Shown here: piece by piece, positions 25,322 to 34,497 of the stretch | Position numbering within the stretch: the first letter of the stretch is position 1 | Layout of the letters: each line of letters begins with the position of its first letter | Source: Gloeothece verrucosa PCC 7822 | Lineage (GTDB): Bacteria > Cyanobacteriota > Cyanobacteriia > Cyanobacteriales > Microcystaceae | Direction: 5' to 3' | Length of the DNA: 64,000 nt | Assembly (NCBI RefSeq): GCF_000147335.1 | Contig: NC_014533.1 | Span: 310,001 to 374,000, forward strand | Notes under the pieces: model-generated | What the model was told of the DNA's origin: nothing | The model's database searches: none | What the model saw: the letters and a program-made list of their open reading frames with translations, nothing else | Made by a program: the position numbers and the translations under genes

Positions 25322-25951
25322 AGCTAAAAACCAGATTCTTGTTTTCTTTAAAAGAGAATAGCATAATTCTAGATACAAGCAAACAAGATAATGATCGCGG
25401 ACAATCTCAAACCCCAATGATTTCGTGGAGAGTGCGTAAGTCCTAGAAACGTAGCGGGATGTCGTGTACCCTATAGCAGAATTGTAGGGTGGGTTAGGTG
25501 CGGGGATAATTTTTAAGCTGTCACGCATTTAATTTGTTCTTTGTGGCGGGGTGTAGGGTGTAGGGTGACCGACGCGCACAAGCGACTGTGCGTAGCGCGG
25601 AGCATCGTAGGGTGTGGGGGAAGAGTTTTAGGGTTTGTTTCCTAAGATCATAATATTTGGATATAAATAAAGCCTAGCTCCGCGCCACTCCGTGTACATT
25701 ATCTTAAAAAATGTAAAAGCCTTAAAAGCCTTTCCCGTTACCAGATCCGGTGTTCTCTTGCCAAACAGTTAACTTTAATGAGTGTCCAGGTACTTATATA
25801 GCCTTTCTCACATTAATGAGGTACACCTTTAATTTAATTCATTGTTCCCTGTTCCCTGTTCCCTGTTCCCTGTTCCCTGTTCCCAGATCCGGTGTTCCCT
25901 GTTCCCTAAAACCAAGAACTTTGTACCTCACTAGACTGAAAAACGCTATAC
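25322..25951. repeat. Repeat-dense intergenic region
   Basis: No convincing gene. In order: CAATCTCAAACCC and GAGTGCGTAAGTCCTAG (near 25403-25445); GTAGGGTG-type words (about 25490-25570); the ACAAGCGACTGTGCGTAGCG block (25577-25612) shared with 22818; the AGCCTAGCTCCGCGCCACTC block (25666-25740) shared with 6369; AGATCCGGTGTTC twice; and a run of five complete GTTCCCT heptamers at 25844-25884. Near the end, AACTTTGTACCTCACTA (about 25918-25934) recurs in similar form near 50008 and 52002. Confidence 0.85.
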
Positions 25952-26455
25952 TTACAAAAAACAACCTCTAGGAGAATAGTGCCAAACATTAAGGAAATAT
26001 CGAGAGGTGGCAGTAACACCAAAAGCCGGTTTTGTATTAATCAACCATTGTTGTTGTTCAATAGCACTACCCCAATCTAACAACAGCCTAGAAACTTCTT
26101 CTGTTCCTTCGCTATCAACATCAATAATTAACCCATCTTTATTGATCCAGGCAACTTCACGATATTCAAACTCTTGAGCAATTCTTAAAGGAGTCCAATA
26201 TTCTTGTATACCTTGCTCATTTTCCATGACTTCTATTAAAAAAACAATTTCTGGATTAGGTATAATTTCATAATCTTTTATATTATAAGAAGCTACTTTA
26301 ATAATATCTTGCTGTAATTTTTCTATAGTAAGGTTATGAAAATCTCGACTTAAGCGTAAATAGGTACGAGGAGCATCCCAATTAAAATGGTAGGCTAAAG
26401 CAATTGCCCGTATCAGTTCCACAAAGTTAGTTGGGGCAGTTTCAAAAATAAACAT
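25952..26455 (-). CDS. Hypothetical protein
   Basis: I do not recognise this 167-residue protein. It is soluble, mildly acidic and has mixed helix and strand character; there is no signal peptide or membrane segment. Features are an aromatic N-terminal part (AYHFNWDAPRTYLRLSRDF) and the segment LIIDVDSEGTEEVSRLLLDWG. The C terminus, YSPRGCFL, runs into the repeat-rich gap and could be altered. It is flanked by AT-rich DNA on the upstream side. Confidence 0.6.
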   Translation of the reverse strand: MFIFETAPTNFVELIRAIALAYHFNWDAPRTYLRLSRDFHNLTIEKLQQDIIKVASYNIKDYEIIPNPEIVFLIEVMENEQGIQEYWTPLRIAQEFEYREVAWINKDGLIIDVDSEGTEEVSRLLLDWGSAIEQQQWLINTKPAFGVTATSRYFLNVWHYSPRGCFL

Positions 26456-26609
26456 GAAAATTCTCTCTGCTATTTAATTTTATTTGATAATACTTAACAA
26501 TAAGGTTAGGAAAAATACGCTATGTATATATATATGTTAATATATTAACAAAAATTGGAAATAAAAAACATAAATTTTTTTGTCATTGAATAAGCCGCCT
26601 TTTCGGGCA

Positions 26610-27086
26610 TCAATAAATAAAGGGAGAGTCTTTCAAACTTGAGCGCAATTGCTGAACCTCCTTATTTAATTTTTCAAACCATTGCATCAACTGAGCAATT
26701 TGTAGTTGCAACTGTTCGACAGGAAGAAAATCCACATTAGTTAATGTAGGTTTTTTAGGGATTTTTCGTTTAGGGGCCTTTTTGGGAAATTCCAACGTTT
26801 CAAGACGTTTCAACTGACGTTCTAAGGCTTGAATTTGATTACGACGAGCAATCGCTTTACGCATCTCTTGATATTTTCGGTTCGTTTTAGAACCAAGATA
26901 TTGAAGCATTTTTCCTTGAACTTTCCCTGTTTTGCTACGTTTGTGACTAGCCTCCATCAACCGATAGTAGGTATAGCGTTTCCCGTTCTTAATAATCACC
27001 GAAGCTGACAACCAAGTGTTAGGCGGCGCAACCTCTCCTGATGCTTTAATTTCGGCTATTTTAGCGATTAGTGTCAAAGAGTTCAT
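26610..27086 (-). CDS. Small basic protein with coiled-coil C terminus
   Basis: This 158-residue protein is strongly basic. The segment YYRLMEASHKRSKTGKVQGK followed by MLQYLGSK resembles the N terminus of some IS4/IS1634-type transposases, where a strand-rich domain reads out as YxRLVES...LxYLG, but no catalytic domain follows. Residues 80-150 are helical with heptad-like Leu and Gln (LPVEQLQLQIAQLMQWFEKL). It may be a free-standing cyanobacterial small protein or a domesticated fragment of a transposase. The start at 27086 is supported by length only. Confidence 0.6.
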   Translation of the reverse strand: MNSLTLIAKIAEIKASGEVAPPNTWLSASVIIKNGKRYTYYRLMEASHKRSKTGKVQGKMLQYLGSKTNRKYQEMRKAIARRNQIQALERQLKRLETLEFPKKAPKRKIPKKPTLTNVDFLPVEQLQLQIAQLMQWFEKLNKEVQQLRSSLKDSPFIY

Positions 27087-27560
27087 GGATTTTTCAGAGT
27101 TAGTATAGGTTATATTATAATTATATACCTTAACTAACTACTTTGCCTAGCTCTTTTGGCCGTTAACTCATTTATTGTCAATTTTTCCTGACAAACAAAA
27201 AACTTTACATTTCTTAACATGGTTAGGACTTACGCACCGTAATAAAATCGTTGTTTTTAATCAGGAGTGCGTAACGGCTAATGGTGTTTACGGATAAGGA
27301 GTGAAGCGAAGCCTAGTGGTATGGAGTGCTTTTTTATCGATATCGAGGTACTTACTAAGTAGTCGGACACTCTTTAAAGTTAACTGTGAGGTTAGGGTGT
27401 AGGATGTAAGGTGTAGGATGTAGGGTGTAGGGTGTAGGGTGTAGGGTGTAGGGTGTGGTAAAAAAGTTCTAGAGTTTGTTCACTGAGATCATAATACCCA
27501 GTTTAAATGAACAACAGCTTAATTCCACTTTTTTCTTATTTGTGTAACTATACTCTGGGA
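27087..27560. repeat. Intergenic region with a palindromic element and GTAGGGT heptamers
   Basis: A small palindromic element at 27230-27274 has perfect 8-bp ends, TTACGCAC and GTGCGTAA. Its right half matches, inverted, the block at 62705-62738. A run of degenerate then perfect GTAGGGT heptamers covers 27391-27457. The rest holds no gene. Confidence 0.8.
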
Positions 27561-27590
27561 TTGACATAGAAACTTTGGGCAGGCTAAATT
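27561..27590 (+). promoter_or_regulatory. Candidate sigma-70 promoter for the lipoprotein-menH-menC genes
   Basis: TTGACA at 27561-27566 is followed after 18 bases by TAAATT (27585-27590), 33 bases before the ATG of the lipoprotein gene. The -35 box is perfect and the -10 box is a weak match. Confidence 0.45.
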
Positions 27591-27622
27591 ATCAATGCTT
27601 TTGAAAAGAGGTTAACAATAAT

Positions 27623-28396
27623 ATGAGTTGTATTTTCCAGCTACTAAAAACATGGTCTTTACCATCAATTAACATAATTTTCCTGCTAGGACTAATCAGT
27701 GCTTGTTATTCTCCCTCAATATCAATTATTCCTATAAGTTCATCTGTTATTTTTATCAAACCTTTGCCAGAAATCAACTCTACCGAAACCCCAAATACTG
27801 AAATAATTTCCGAAGCGGAAGGAATTTATAGAAGTGATCGCTTTGGCTTTGAGTTTAATTACTCTCCTGATGAGGTCGTTATTGAAGAAACCAACCAATT
27901 TAATAATAAATTGCTTCAGTCCATCAGAATAAAACCCATTGCAGAAAATCCTAAAAATTCTAAGGAAGATTCTGATAAAAATCTAAAATATTCTTTTAAT
28001 ATTTGTATAAACGTTTATAATAATTTTAAAAATTTATCCCTCAATGATTGGCTTATTTCTAACAAACAATTTGTCCAACCTCATCATTTTAAATTTTTAA
28101 CCCTAGCAGGACAAGAAGCTTTATATAGCGTCTTTCAATCAGTAATGAAACCTAGCCCTGCCTTTCTTGAGAGTTCAAGTGAGATTTTCGAGGAAAGCAC
28201 TCTAGCTTCCACGAATCATTTAGAAAAATTATATATTGACTCAAGCGGCTTATATGAATATCAGAGTATAGCTATTAAAAGTCCCAACCAAAAAAATATC
28301 ATTCTTATATCTTGGGATAATTCTAACTTTCCTAATGGCAATCAACTCTATTACAATAGCTTACAAAAAATTATTAACTCATTTAGTTTTAACTAA
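27623..28396 (+). CDS. Putative lipoprotein
   Basis: This 257-residue protein begins with a signal peptide ending in the lipobox LISAC, with Cys28 as the lipidation site, so it is probably a membrane-anchored periplasmic lipoprotein. The mature part starts with a low-complexity Ser/Ile stretch, then a domain beginning EGIYRSDRFGFEFNYSPDE that reads like the fold of PsbP-like or stress-related lipoproteins, although I cannot confirm that family. It lies 23 bases upstream of menH and is probably co-transcribed with it, with no functional link evident. Confidence 0.72.
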   Translation: MSCIFQLLKTWSLPSINIIFLLGLISACYSPSISIIPISSSVIFIKPLPEINSTETPNTEIISEAEGIYRSDRFGFEFNYSPDEVVIEETNQFNNKLLQSIRIKPIAENPKNSKEDSDKNLKYSFNICINVYNNFKNLSLNDWLISNKQFVQPHHFKFLTLAGQEALYSVFQSVMKPSPAFLESSSEIFEESTLASTNHLEKLYIDSSGLYEYQSIAIKSPNQKNIILISWDNSNFPNGNQLYYNSLQKIINSFSFN

Positions 28397-28419
28397 AAAA
28401 AATAGCCTTTCTTAGACTC

Positions 28420-29283
28420 ATGAGGGACAAAGCTTCTGTTTTCACTCATAATTATTTCCAACAGTGTTACTACAAAAATAACTTAGGTCAGCTTTCTTAC
28501 CTAGATTCTTATCAGCAGAAAAAAGAAACAATTATATTTTTACATGGCTTCACTAATAACAGTCATAGCTTTTTAGGCTTGCCAGAAACCATTATTAATC
28601 AATACCGATGTTTAATCCCGGACTTACCTGGGCACGGAAAAACCCATCTTTTACAAGGGGCAAATACTTTTAATACTGATGCACAGGTTGCATTATTAAA
28701 AGAATGGCTATGTTCTTTAAAAGTAAATAAATTTCATTTATTGGGTTATTCAATGGGTGGACGACTAGCCCTACAATTCGCTCTAAAAAATTTGGCTCAA
28801 ATTCAGTCTTTAATATTAGTATCTACAACGGCCGGAATTCAAGATGAAATATTCCGTTTAGAACGAAGACAAGCCGATGATAAATTAGCCACAAAAATTC
28901 TCAGTTCCGAGCCGATTGACTTTTTAAAATTTTGGTTATCCCAGCCCCTCTTTCAAGGAATATCCGAACAAGGTGAAGATTTTATCGCTGAAGAAATAAA
29001 AAAACGTTTACCTCTTCAAAAATCCGGATTAGTTTGCAGTTTAAAATATTTTAGTTCTGGAATCATGCCTTCAGTTTGGGATCAATTAGCCAAACTGAAA
29101 ATGCCTTGTTTAATCATAGCAGGTTCTAGAGATACAAAATACTCAAAAATAGCCTGGGAGCTAGTAAACTCTATCCCCAACACTAAAATAAATTTGTTAC
29201 AAACAACTCATACGCCCCTGATAGAATCACCATTATTATTTTGGAAATCCGTGATTAAATTTTTACAAGAAGAGTTTGAATAA
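28420..29283 (+). CDS. menH: 2-succinyl-6-hydroxy-2,4-cyclohexadiene-1-carboxylate synthase
   Basis: This 287-residue alpha/beta hydrolase fits MenH, which eliminates pyruvate from SEPHCHC to give SHCHC in menaquinone/phylloquinone synthesis. Evidence is the oxyanion segment FLHGFTNNSHSF, the nucleophile elbow GYSMGG, the Asp in AGSRDTKY and the His in QTTHTPLIESP. The decisive evidence is its neighbour: its stop overlaps the start of menC (TAATG at 29281-29285), and MenC uses the MenH product. Phylloquinone is the A1 acceptor of photosystem I, in line with a cyanobacterium. Confidence 0.88.
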   Translation: MRDKASVFTHNYFQQCYYKNNLGQLSYLDSYQQKKETIIFLHGFTNNSHSFLGLPETIINQYRCLIPDLPGHGKTHLLQGANTFNTDAQVALLKEWLCSLKVNKFHLLGYSMGGRLALQFALKNLAQIQSLILVSTTAGIQDEIFRLERRQADDKLATKILSSEPIDFLKFWLSQPLFQGISEQGEDFIAEEIKKRLPLQKSGLVCSLKYFSSGIMPSVWDQLAKLKMPCLIIAGSRDTKYSKIAWELVNSIPNTKINLLQTTHTPLIESPLLFWKSVIKFLQEEFE

Positions 29284-30233
29284 TGAAATACCGGTTTGAG
29301 TTTCACCCTTATCAACGTCAATTTAAGCAGCCGCTAGTCACCAGTCATGGACTATGGAAAGTCAGAAAAGGAATTATTGTGCGGCTAACAGACACAAAAG
29401 GAAGAAAAGGTTTAGGCGAAATTGCACCTTTAGAATGGTTTGGTTCAGAAAGCTTTGAGCAAGCCCTAGAATTTTGTACTCAACTCCCCTCAGAAATTAC
29501 CCGAGATGATATATTAGCAATTTCTCCTAAACTCAGTGCTTGTCAATTCGGTTTTGAATCAGCCTTAGAAAATATAACATTACCTTTTGATCAAATATCA
29601 TCACCCATCAGCAAGCCTACTAATTTTAGTGCCTTGCTACCCTCTGGACAAGCCGCGCTTGAAAGTTGGAAAAAGTTTTGGAATCAAGGTTACCGTACTT
29701 TTAAATGGAAAATAGGCATAATTTCATTGACCGATGAACTCAAAATTCTTAGTCAATTAGCTCAAGTGTTACCTGCGGATGTCAAATTACGTTTAGATGC
29801 AAATGGTGGGCTTAAATTTTTCGAAGCAGTTGAGTTATTAAAAATTTGTGATCGTATAGGAATAGAATTTCTTGAACAACCTTTACCCCCTACTGAATTA
29901 GAGGCAATGCTTAAGTTGAGTACAGAATTTTCCACATTGCTTGCTTTAGATGAATCAGTAGCCACTCTCCATCAATTAAAAAGCTGTTATGAATACGGAT
30001 GGCAAGATATTTTTGTAATTAAACCGGCTATAGCTGGCTCTCCCTCACTTTTACGCTGTTTTTGCCAAACTTATCAAATTGACACCGTTTTTTCCAGTGT
30101 TTTTGAAACCCTAATCGGTCAAAAATTTGCTCTAAAACTTAGTAAAGAACTGAGCAAAAATAAACGAGCAGATGGTTTTGGGGTAAATCATTGGTTTGCT
30201 AATAATGATATTTTTTCTGAATTTAAAATTTAA
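29283..30233 (+). CDS. menC: o-succinylbenzoate synthase
   Basis: This 316-residue enolase-superfamily enzyme dehydrates SHCHC to o-succinylbenzoate in phylloquinone synthesis. The catalytic pattern is complete: Lys in FKWKIG, Asp in LRLDANGG, Glu in FLEQPLPP, Asp in LALDESVA and Lys in VIKPA. The N-terminal capping domain starts with the typical RFEFHPYQRQFKQPLVTSHG. The ATG overlaps the stop codon of menH. Three tandem repeats of the 30-bp element follow 5 bases after its stop. Confidence 0.92.
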   Translation: MKYRFEFHPYQRQFKQPLVTSHGLWKVRKGIIVRLTDTKGRKGLGEIAPLEWFGSESFEQALEFCTQLPSEITRDDILAISPKLSACQFGFESALENITLPFDQISSPISKPTNFSALLPSGQAALESWKKFWNQGYRTFKWKIGIISLTDELKILSQLAQVLPADVKLRLDANGGLKFFEAVELLKICDRIGIEFLEQPLPPTELEAMLKLSTEFSTLLALDESVATLHQLKSCYEYGWQDIFVIKPAIAGSPSLLRCFCQTYQIDTVFSSVFETLIGQKFALKLSKELSKNKRADGFGVNHWFANNDIFSEFKI

Positions 30234-30238
30234 GTCAA

Positions 30239-30330
30239 GTAGGGTGTGTTAGCGTAGCGTAACGCACCAGTAGGGTATGTTAGCGTAGCGTAACGCACCA
30301 GTAGGGTATGTTAGCGTAGCGTAACGCACC
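30239..30330. repeat. Three tandem copies of the 30-bp GTAGGGTGTGTTAGCG element (period 31)
   Basis: Copies lie at 30239-30268, 30270-30299 and 30301-30330. They differ at a single position (GTGTT in the first, ATGTT in the next two). Each contains the inverted pair GTTAGCG/CGTAAC, so each can fold. Similar copies lie at 2595 and 2743. From 30331 to 30624 I see no gene; the start of the next gene is preceded by GCTGGAGACAAAAG. Confidence 0.9.
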
Positions 30331-30624
30331 AGTAGTAGGGTGTAGCGCTCAACCTCTGCGTTTTATCCTAAGAGATTAACGATCATTGCTTTTTCCGTCA
30401 ATTTTATTGTCTCTTACCCAAATTTACCTCTTAAGAAAGAAGTAGTTTGCTTGTCATCTATAAAAAGTAGAATAATTCAACAGACAAACAGAGAAATCCA
30501 TGTTTTAATAGTTACCAAGTCCAACGCAAGTGAAGTCTAAGTTTTATAGATTAAGTAAATTTTAATCTAATAAAACATTAATTAGTTTTGAATGTCTAAA
30601 TAACAAACAAGCTGGAGACAAAAG

Positions 30625-33129
30625 ATGGTAAGTCCAAACTTGAGTACAGTTAACTCGTCATTATTGGAAACTGATTTAACAAAGCTTATTGAAGCTGCCA
30701 GTAGCAGTACAGATAACCGTTTGAGGGTACTAACCCCGGCTTCAGATTATGCTTATGGCTGGGGAGATGATGCACAAACAGTTTGGGCTAGAGCCGGTAA
30801 TGATTTTTTATCACCTTTCAACCCAACAACTGCTGGACAAAAAGTTAAACGAATAGATAGGCTTTATGGGGATCGAGAAGAAGACGTTTCTTCCGTTACT
30901 CGAGAATTTAGTGATGTTTTTATACTTGGGGATTATAACATTCCTTACTATGTTAATCCAGGAAATAGTACATTGCAATATGCTATTATTGCTGACTTTA
31001 ATCCCAATATTGACTTTATTAGACTGCATGGAAATGCAACCAATTATCAACTCAAAAACACAGCTACAGGGACAAATATATTTTGGCAAGACCCTAACAC
31101 AGGCGAGTTAGATTTAATTGGCAAAGTCAGCAATATTTCAAATTTAGACCTTAACGCCAGTTACTTTAAATTTATAGGAAATACTCCTCCCGCTCCCTCT
31201 CCCTCGCTATCAAAAGTCTATCAATTTGGTACCACTTCTCGGGAAATTCCCAATGGTATTGCCACTGATTTATCAGGCAATGTTTATGTAACAGGCTCTA
31301 CAGGGGGCGATTTAGATGGCAACGGGCCAGATACCTATAAAGGTAACTTAGATGTCTGGGTTGCCAAATATAACAATCAAGGAGAACTGCTATGGCGTCA
31401 TCAGTATGGCTCTAGTGAGTATGATAGCGGCTCCAATATCCATGTTGACGAAAATGGCAATGTCTATCTCACAGGTCAAACAACAGGCTATCTAGGAGAT
31501 GATCCTTCAGGACAAAATTTAGGGCAACGGGATTATTGGGTTCGCAAATATGATACCAATGGCAATTTAATATGGGCAAAACAACCCTACCAGACTTCTG
31601 ATATTGCCACAGATATTTTTAATCCCATAACAGGAGAAAAAGTACCAGTCCAAGGAATGGTTCAGAGTCAACTCTTTGATGTAGCTTTTGGCATAGATAC
31701 AGACAGTGCGGGAAATGTTTATCAAGGAGGACTAATTAATCGCGGAGCATCTTCTACTACTCGTAGAATTTCTCGAGAAGTTTTAGGGACAGGTTTAGCC
31801 ACAGAAGATGATTTTTTCCTCAATAAATATGACAGCAATGGCAATCTAATCTGGCGGCGAGAATATGGGACTCTTGGTTTATTTGATGAACAATATGATA
31901 TTGCCGTTGATTCTAAAGCCAATGCTGTTTATGCCGCAGGCTGGACATACGGAAACCTAGGAGCCATCGACGGAGACCCCGAACCAGTTCATGAATTATA
32001 TGATGCTTGGATTGGTAAATTTGATAGCAATAATGGAGAATTGCTGTGGGTTAAACAATTTGGTTCCGATGAATTTGATTTTACTTGGGCTGTAGAACTT
32101 GATAGTAAAGGTAATGCTTATGCAGCCGGTTGGACCTATGGAAATATTGTTGATAATAGTAAGACTGTTGTTGGCAATACTAACGCCGATGTTTGGATCG
32201 CCAAATACAATAGTGATGGTGAGCAACAATGGATACGTCAGTTTGGGACTCCTGGTGATGATGTAGTAGAAGTCGGTGCCTTTAATATCGATCCTAAAGA
32301 TAACTTATTTCTCACCGGATATACTAATAGTAATTTTGGCGGAGAAAATGCTGGTTCCTACGATATTTGGCTAAGCAAATACAATAGCGACGGCGAGCAA
32401 CTATGGGTTCAACAGTTTGGAACTCCCCAGGCTGATTTTGCTTATGACATTGTTTCTGATGGCAATTTTGTTTACATTACAGGATTTACTGAAGGTTCAA
32501 CCAGTATTGCTAATGTTGGTGCTACCGATACCATAATTGCCAAATTCGATGCTAATACTGGAGAATTATTAAATTTCAATTCATCAGTAGCGGCGGCAAA
32601 TAGCTTACCCAGTAATTCATTTAATGAAATTTTAGGAACAGCCAATGCCGATAATTTAATCGGGACTGATAATGCCGATAAAATCACCGGTTTAGACGGC
32701 AATGATACCTTAAAAGGTCAAGACGGTGATGATATTCTTAATGGCGGCAACGGCAATGATACTTTAACAGGAGGTAATGGCTTAGATCAATTTATTTTTG
32801 CTTCCGGTAAAACTTTTAAAGCGCAAGAAATGGGCAACGATAAAATTACCGATTTTACGGGAATTGATCAAATAATTCTAAGTAAACAGACATTTACTGC
32901 ACTAAGTAGTTCCGTTGGAAAAGGCTTTAGTAATGCTGATGAATTTGCCGTTGTCAGCAAAGACTTTCAAGCCGCAACCAGTAAAGCCAAAATTATTTAT
33001 AGTGCTGGTAGTGGCAAACTCTTCTACAACACCAATGGGGCTGCTTCAGGACTAGGAGATGGTGGTGTATTTGCTCAACTAACAGGCGCTCCTAATCTTA
33101 GTGGAGACAGCATTATTATTACCACTTAA
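30625..33129 (+). CDS. SBBP beta-propeller protein with RTX calcium-binding repeats
   Basis: This 834-residue protein is probably secreted by a type I route because it has no N-terminal signal peptide. Residues 1-190 form a domain often attached to cyanobacterial RTX proteins (FILGDYNIPYYV, IADFNPNIDFIRLHG). Residues 190-650 hold SBBP-type beta-propeller repeats, with units such as DLSGNVYVTGSTGGDLDG, VAKYNNQGELLWRHQYG and AWIGKFDSNNGELLWVKQFG. Residues about 675-735 have GGxGxD nonapeptides (GLDGNDTLKGQDGDDILNGG). A C-terminal domain follows. Calcium is likely required for folding. RTX plus propeller architecture also occurs in CylK/BrtB alkylating enzymes that work with CylC halogenases, but I saw no diagnostic active-site evidence, so that link is only a possibility. 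It is transcribed away from the PKS operon. Confidence 0.85.
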   Translation: MVSPNLSTVNSSLLETDLTKLIEAASSSTDNRLRVLTPASDYAYGWGDDAQTVWARAGNDFLSPFNPTTAGQKVKRIDRLYGDREEDVSSVTREFSDVFILGDYNIPYYVNPGNSTLQYAIIADFNPNIDFIRLHGNATNYQLKNTATGTNIFWQDPNTGELDLIGKVSNISNLDLNASYFKFIGNTPPAPSPSLSKVYQFGTTSREIPNGIATDLSGNVYVTGSTGGDLDGNGPDTYKGNLDVWVAKYNNQGELLWRHQYGSSEYDSGSNIHVDENGNVYLTGQTTGYLGDDPSGQNLGQRDYWVRKYDTNGNLIWAKQPYQTSDIATDIFNPITGEKVPVQGMVQSQLFDVAFGIDTDSAGNVYQGGLINRGASSTTRRISREVLGTGLATEDDFFLNKYDSNGNLIWRREYGTLGLFDEQYDIAVDSKANAVYAAGWTYGNLGAIDGDPEPVHELYDAWIGKFDSNNGELLWVKQFGSDEFDFTWAVELDSKGNAYAAGWTYGNIVDNSKTVVGNTNADVWIAKYNSDGEQQWIRQFGTPGDDVVEVGAFNIDPKDNLFLTGYTNSNFGGENAGSYDIWLSKYNSDGEQLWVQQFGTPQADFAYDIVSDGNFVYITGFTEGSTSIANVGATDTIIAKFDANTGELLNFNSSVAAANSLPSNSFNEILGTANADNLIGTDNADKITGLDGNDTLKGQDGDDILNGGNGNDTLTGGNGLDQFIFASGKTFKAQEMGNDKITDFTGIDQIILSKQTFTALSSSVGKGFSNADEFAVVSKDFQAATSKAKIIYSAGSGKLFYNTNGAASGLGDGGVFAQLTGAPNLSGDSIIITT

Positions 33130-33238
33130 TAATCATTTATTTAATGGGTGCTACAAAATCACTAACCCTCCTAAATAAAAGGGTAAAATGAAACAGGTAG
33201 CCCCTTAAAAACAATTTTAAAATTACAGGAGTAAAAAC

Positions 33239-34495
33239 ATGAAATGGATTATATATATTTCAGGATTTTTTGGTTTATTTTTATTCAACAATGTCCTCTT
33301 AACCATGCTATTTTACCGCTACGATCCTGGAATAAGTAATTCAAACAATTTTCCTTTAATTGTTCCCTCACTTTTGGTAGGAATAGCCTTATTTATAAGC
33401 CGCTCTAGTGCAGCTATTCTTCAGCCCTTTATAGGATATAGCTCAGACCGATTTAAAAGCCGGTGGGGTTGTCGTCGTCCCTTTTTAGCGATCAGTATTT
33501 TTCCTTTAACTTTTTCCTTCATTTTACTTTTTCTACCCCCTAAATTTTCAGAAATTGGCAACTTTTTTTATTTATTAATTTTACTGTTTTTATTTTTTTG
33601 CTCACTAGCTCTTTATCAAATTCCCTATTTAGCTTGGTTACCCACGATTGCGCCTACCGATAAACAAAGAATCTTTGTAGCCACTTTATTAGGAGTATCT
33701 AGCTTACTGGGTACAGCCGTCGCAGGAATAGGATCACCTTGGTTAACTTATCATTATAATTTTGAAGTAATGGCGTTTTGCCTAGGTAGTCTAGGATTAA
33801 TAACTCTACTCATACCCTTAATTAATCTTGAAAACGAAACCGAGCCTATAGAAAAGCGTTACTCATTTCGGCAATCTTTTCAATTAGGATGGAAAAATCT
33901 CCCTTTTAGGATTTATTTAGGCGGCATTGGTTCAGCATGGATTACTGCCAGCATTTTATCCGTTTGTCCTACCTATATAGCCGTAGCTCTTTTACAGAAA
34001 CAAATAGATTTTGGAGGAATTATTAATGGAATTTTTTTACTCAGTGCCTTACTCGGTACAGCTTTAATAACCCTTATAGTTCGACGTTGGGGAAAAGCGA
34101 AAACGTTTCAAATATCAATGTTTTGGTCTGCTGGTATATTATTAATTTTAGGACTGTTTTCTTTATGGTTTAAGGTTCCTCAGTTAATTTGGTTAATGCT
34201 GTTAATGCTCAATGGTTTGGGATTAGCCAGTATTTTTATTTTGCCTAATGCCATGCTACCAGATATTATAGATAATAATAAAAAATTCAAAAAAAATTTA
34301 CAGGCTGTTTATTTTGGTATTAGAGGTTTATTAATTGAAATAAGTGTCGGTTTTGGTCTTTTCTTAGCCGGAATATTGTTAATGCTTGGCAATACTAAAG
34401 CACAACCACAAGGAATTTTATTTTCTTTAATTATAGCCGCTTGTTTTGCTTTTGTTTCAGCCGGCTTTTTTTCTTTTTATCGAATTCAAAAATAA
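33239..34495 (+). CDS. MFS-type transporter (GPH-like)
   Basis: This 418-residue integral membrane protein has about twelve hydrophobic helices. The loop after helix 2, GYSSDRFKSRWGCRRPF, matches the conserved loop of the glycoside-pentoside-hexuronide:cation symporter family and its relatives in the major facilitator superfamily. The gene lies 110 bases after the SBBP/RTX gene, and its stop faces the stop of the secreted protein gene with only 2 bases between them. A role in moving the product of the neighbouring assembly line or a precursor is possible but not shown; GPH members also move sugars. Confidence 0.85.
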   Translation: MKWIIYISGFFGLFLFNNVLLTMLFYRYDPGISNSNNFPLIVPSLLVGIALFISRSSAAILQPFIGYSSDRFKSRWGCRRPFLAISIFPLTFSFILLFLPPKFSEIGNFFYLLILLFLFFCSLALYQIPYLAWLPTIAPTDKQRIFVATLLGVSSLLGTAVAGIGSPWLTYHYNFEVMAFCLGSLGLITLLIPLINLENETEPIEKRYSFRQSFQLGWKNLPFRIYLGGIGSAWITASILSVCPTYIAVALLQKQIDFGGIINGIFLLSALLGTALITLIVRRWGKAKTFQISMFWSAGILLILGLFSLWFKVPQLIWLMLLMLNGLGLASIFILPNAMLPDIIDNNKKFKKNLQAVYFGIRGLLIEISVGFGLFLAGILLMLGNTKAQPQGILFSLIIAACFAFVSAGFFSFYRIQK

Positions 34496-34497
34496 AT

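Noticed and set aside
25750..25971. 73-residue frame with SLFPVPCSLFPVP repeats
   Set aside because: It is a translation of GTTCCCT heptamers.
26610..27086. Annotating the small basic protein as a transposase
   Set aside because: Only a short N-terminal resemblance; no catalytic domain and no terminal inverted repeats were found around it.
27391..27457. Possible CRISPR array
   Set aside because: The units are 7-base tandem repeats without spacers; no cas genes are nearby.
30625..33129. Annotating the SBBP/RTX protein as CylK
   Set aside because: Only the general architecture agrees; the catalytic residues could not be confirmed and such proteins are common.
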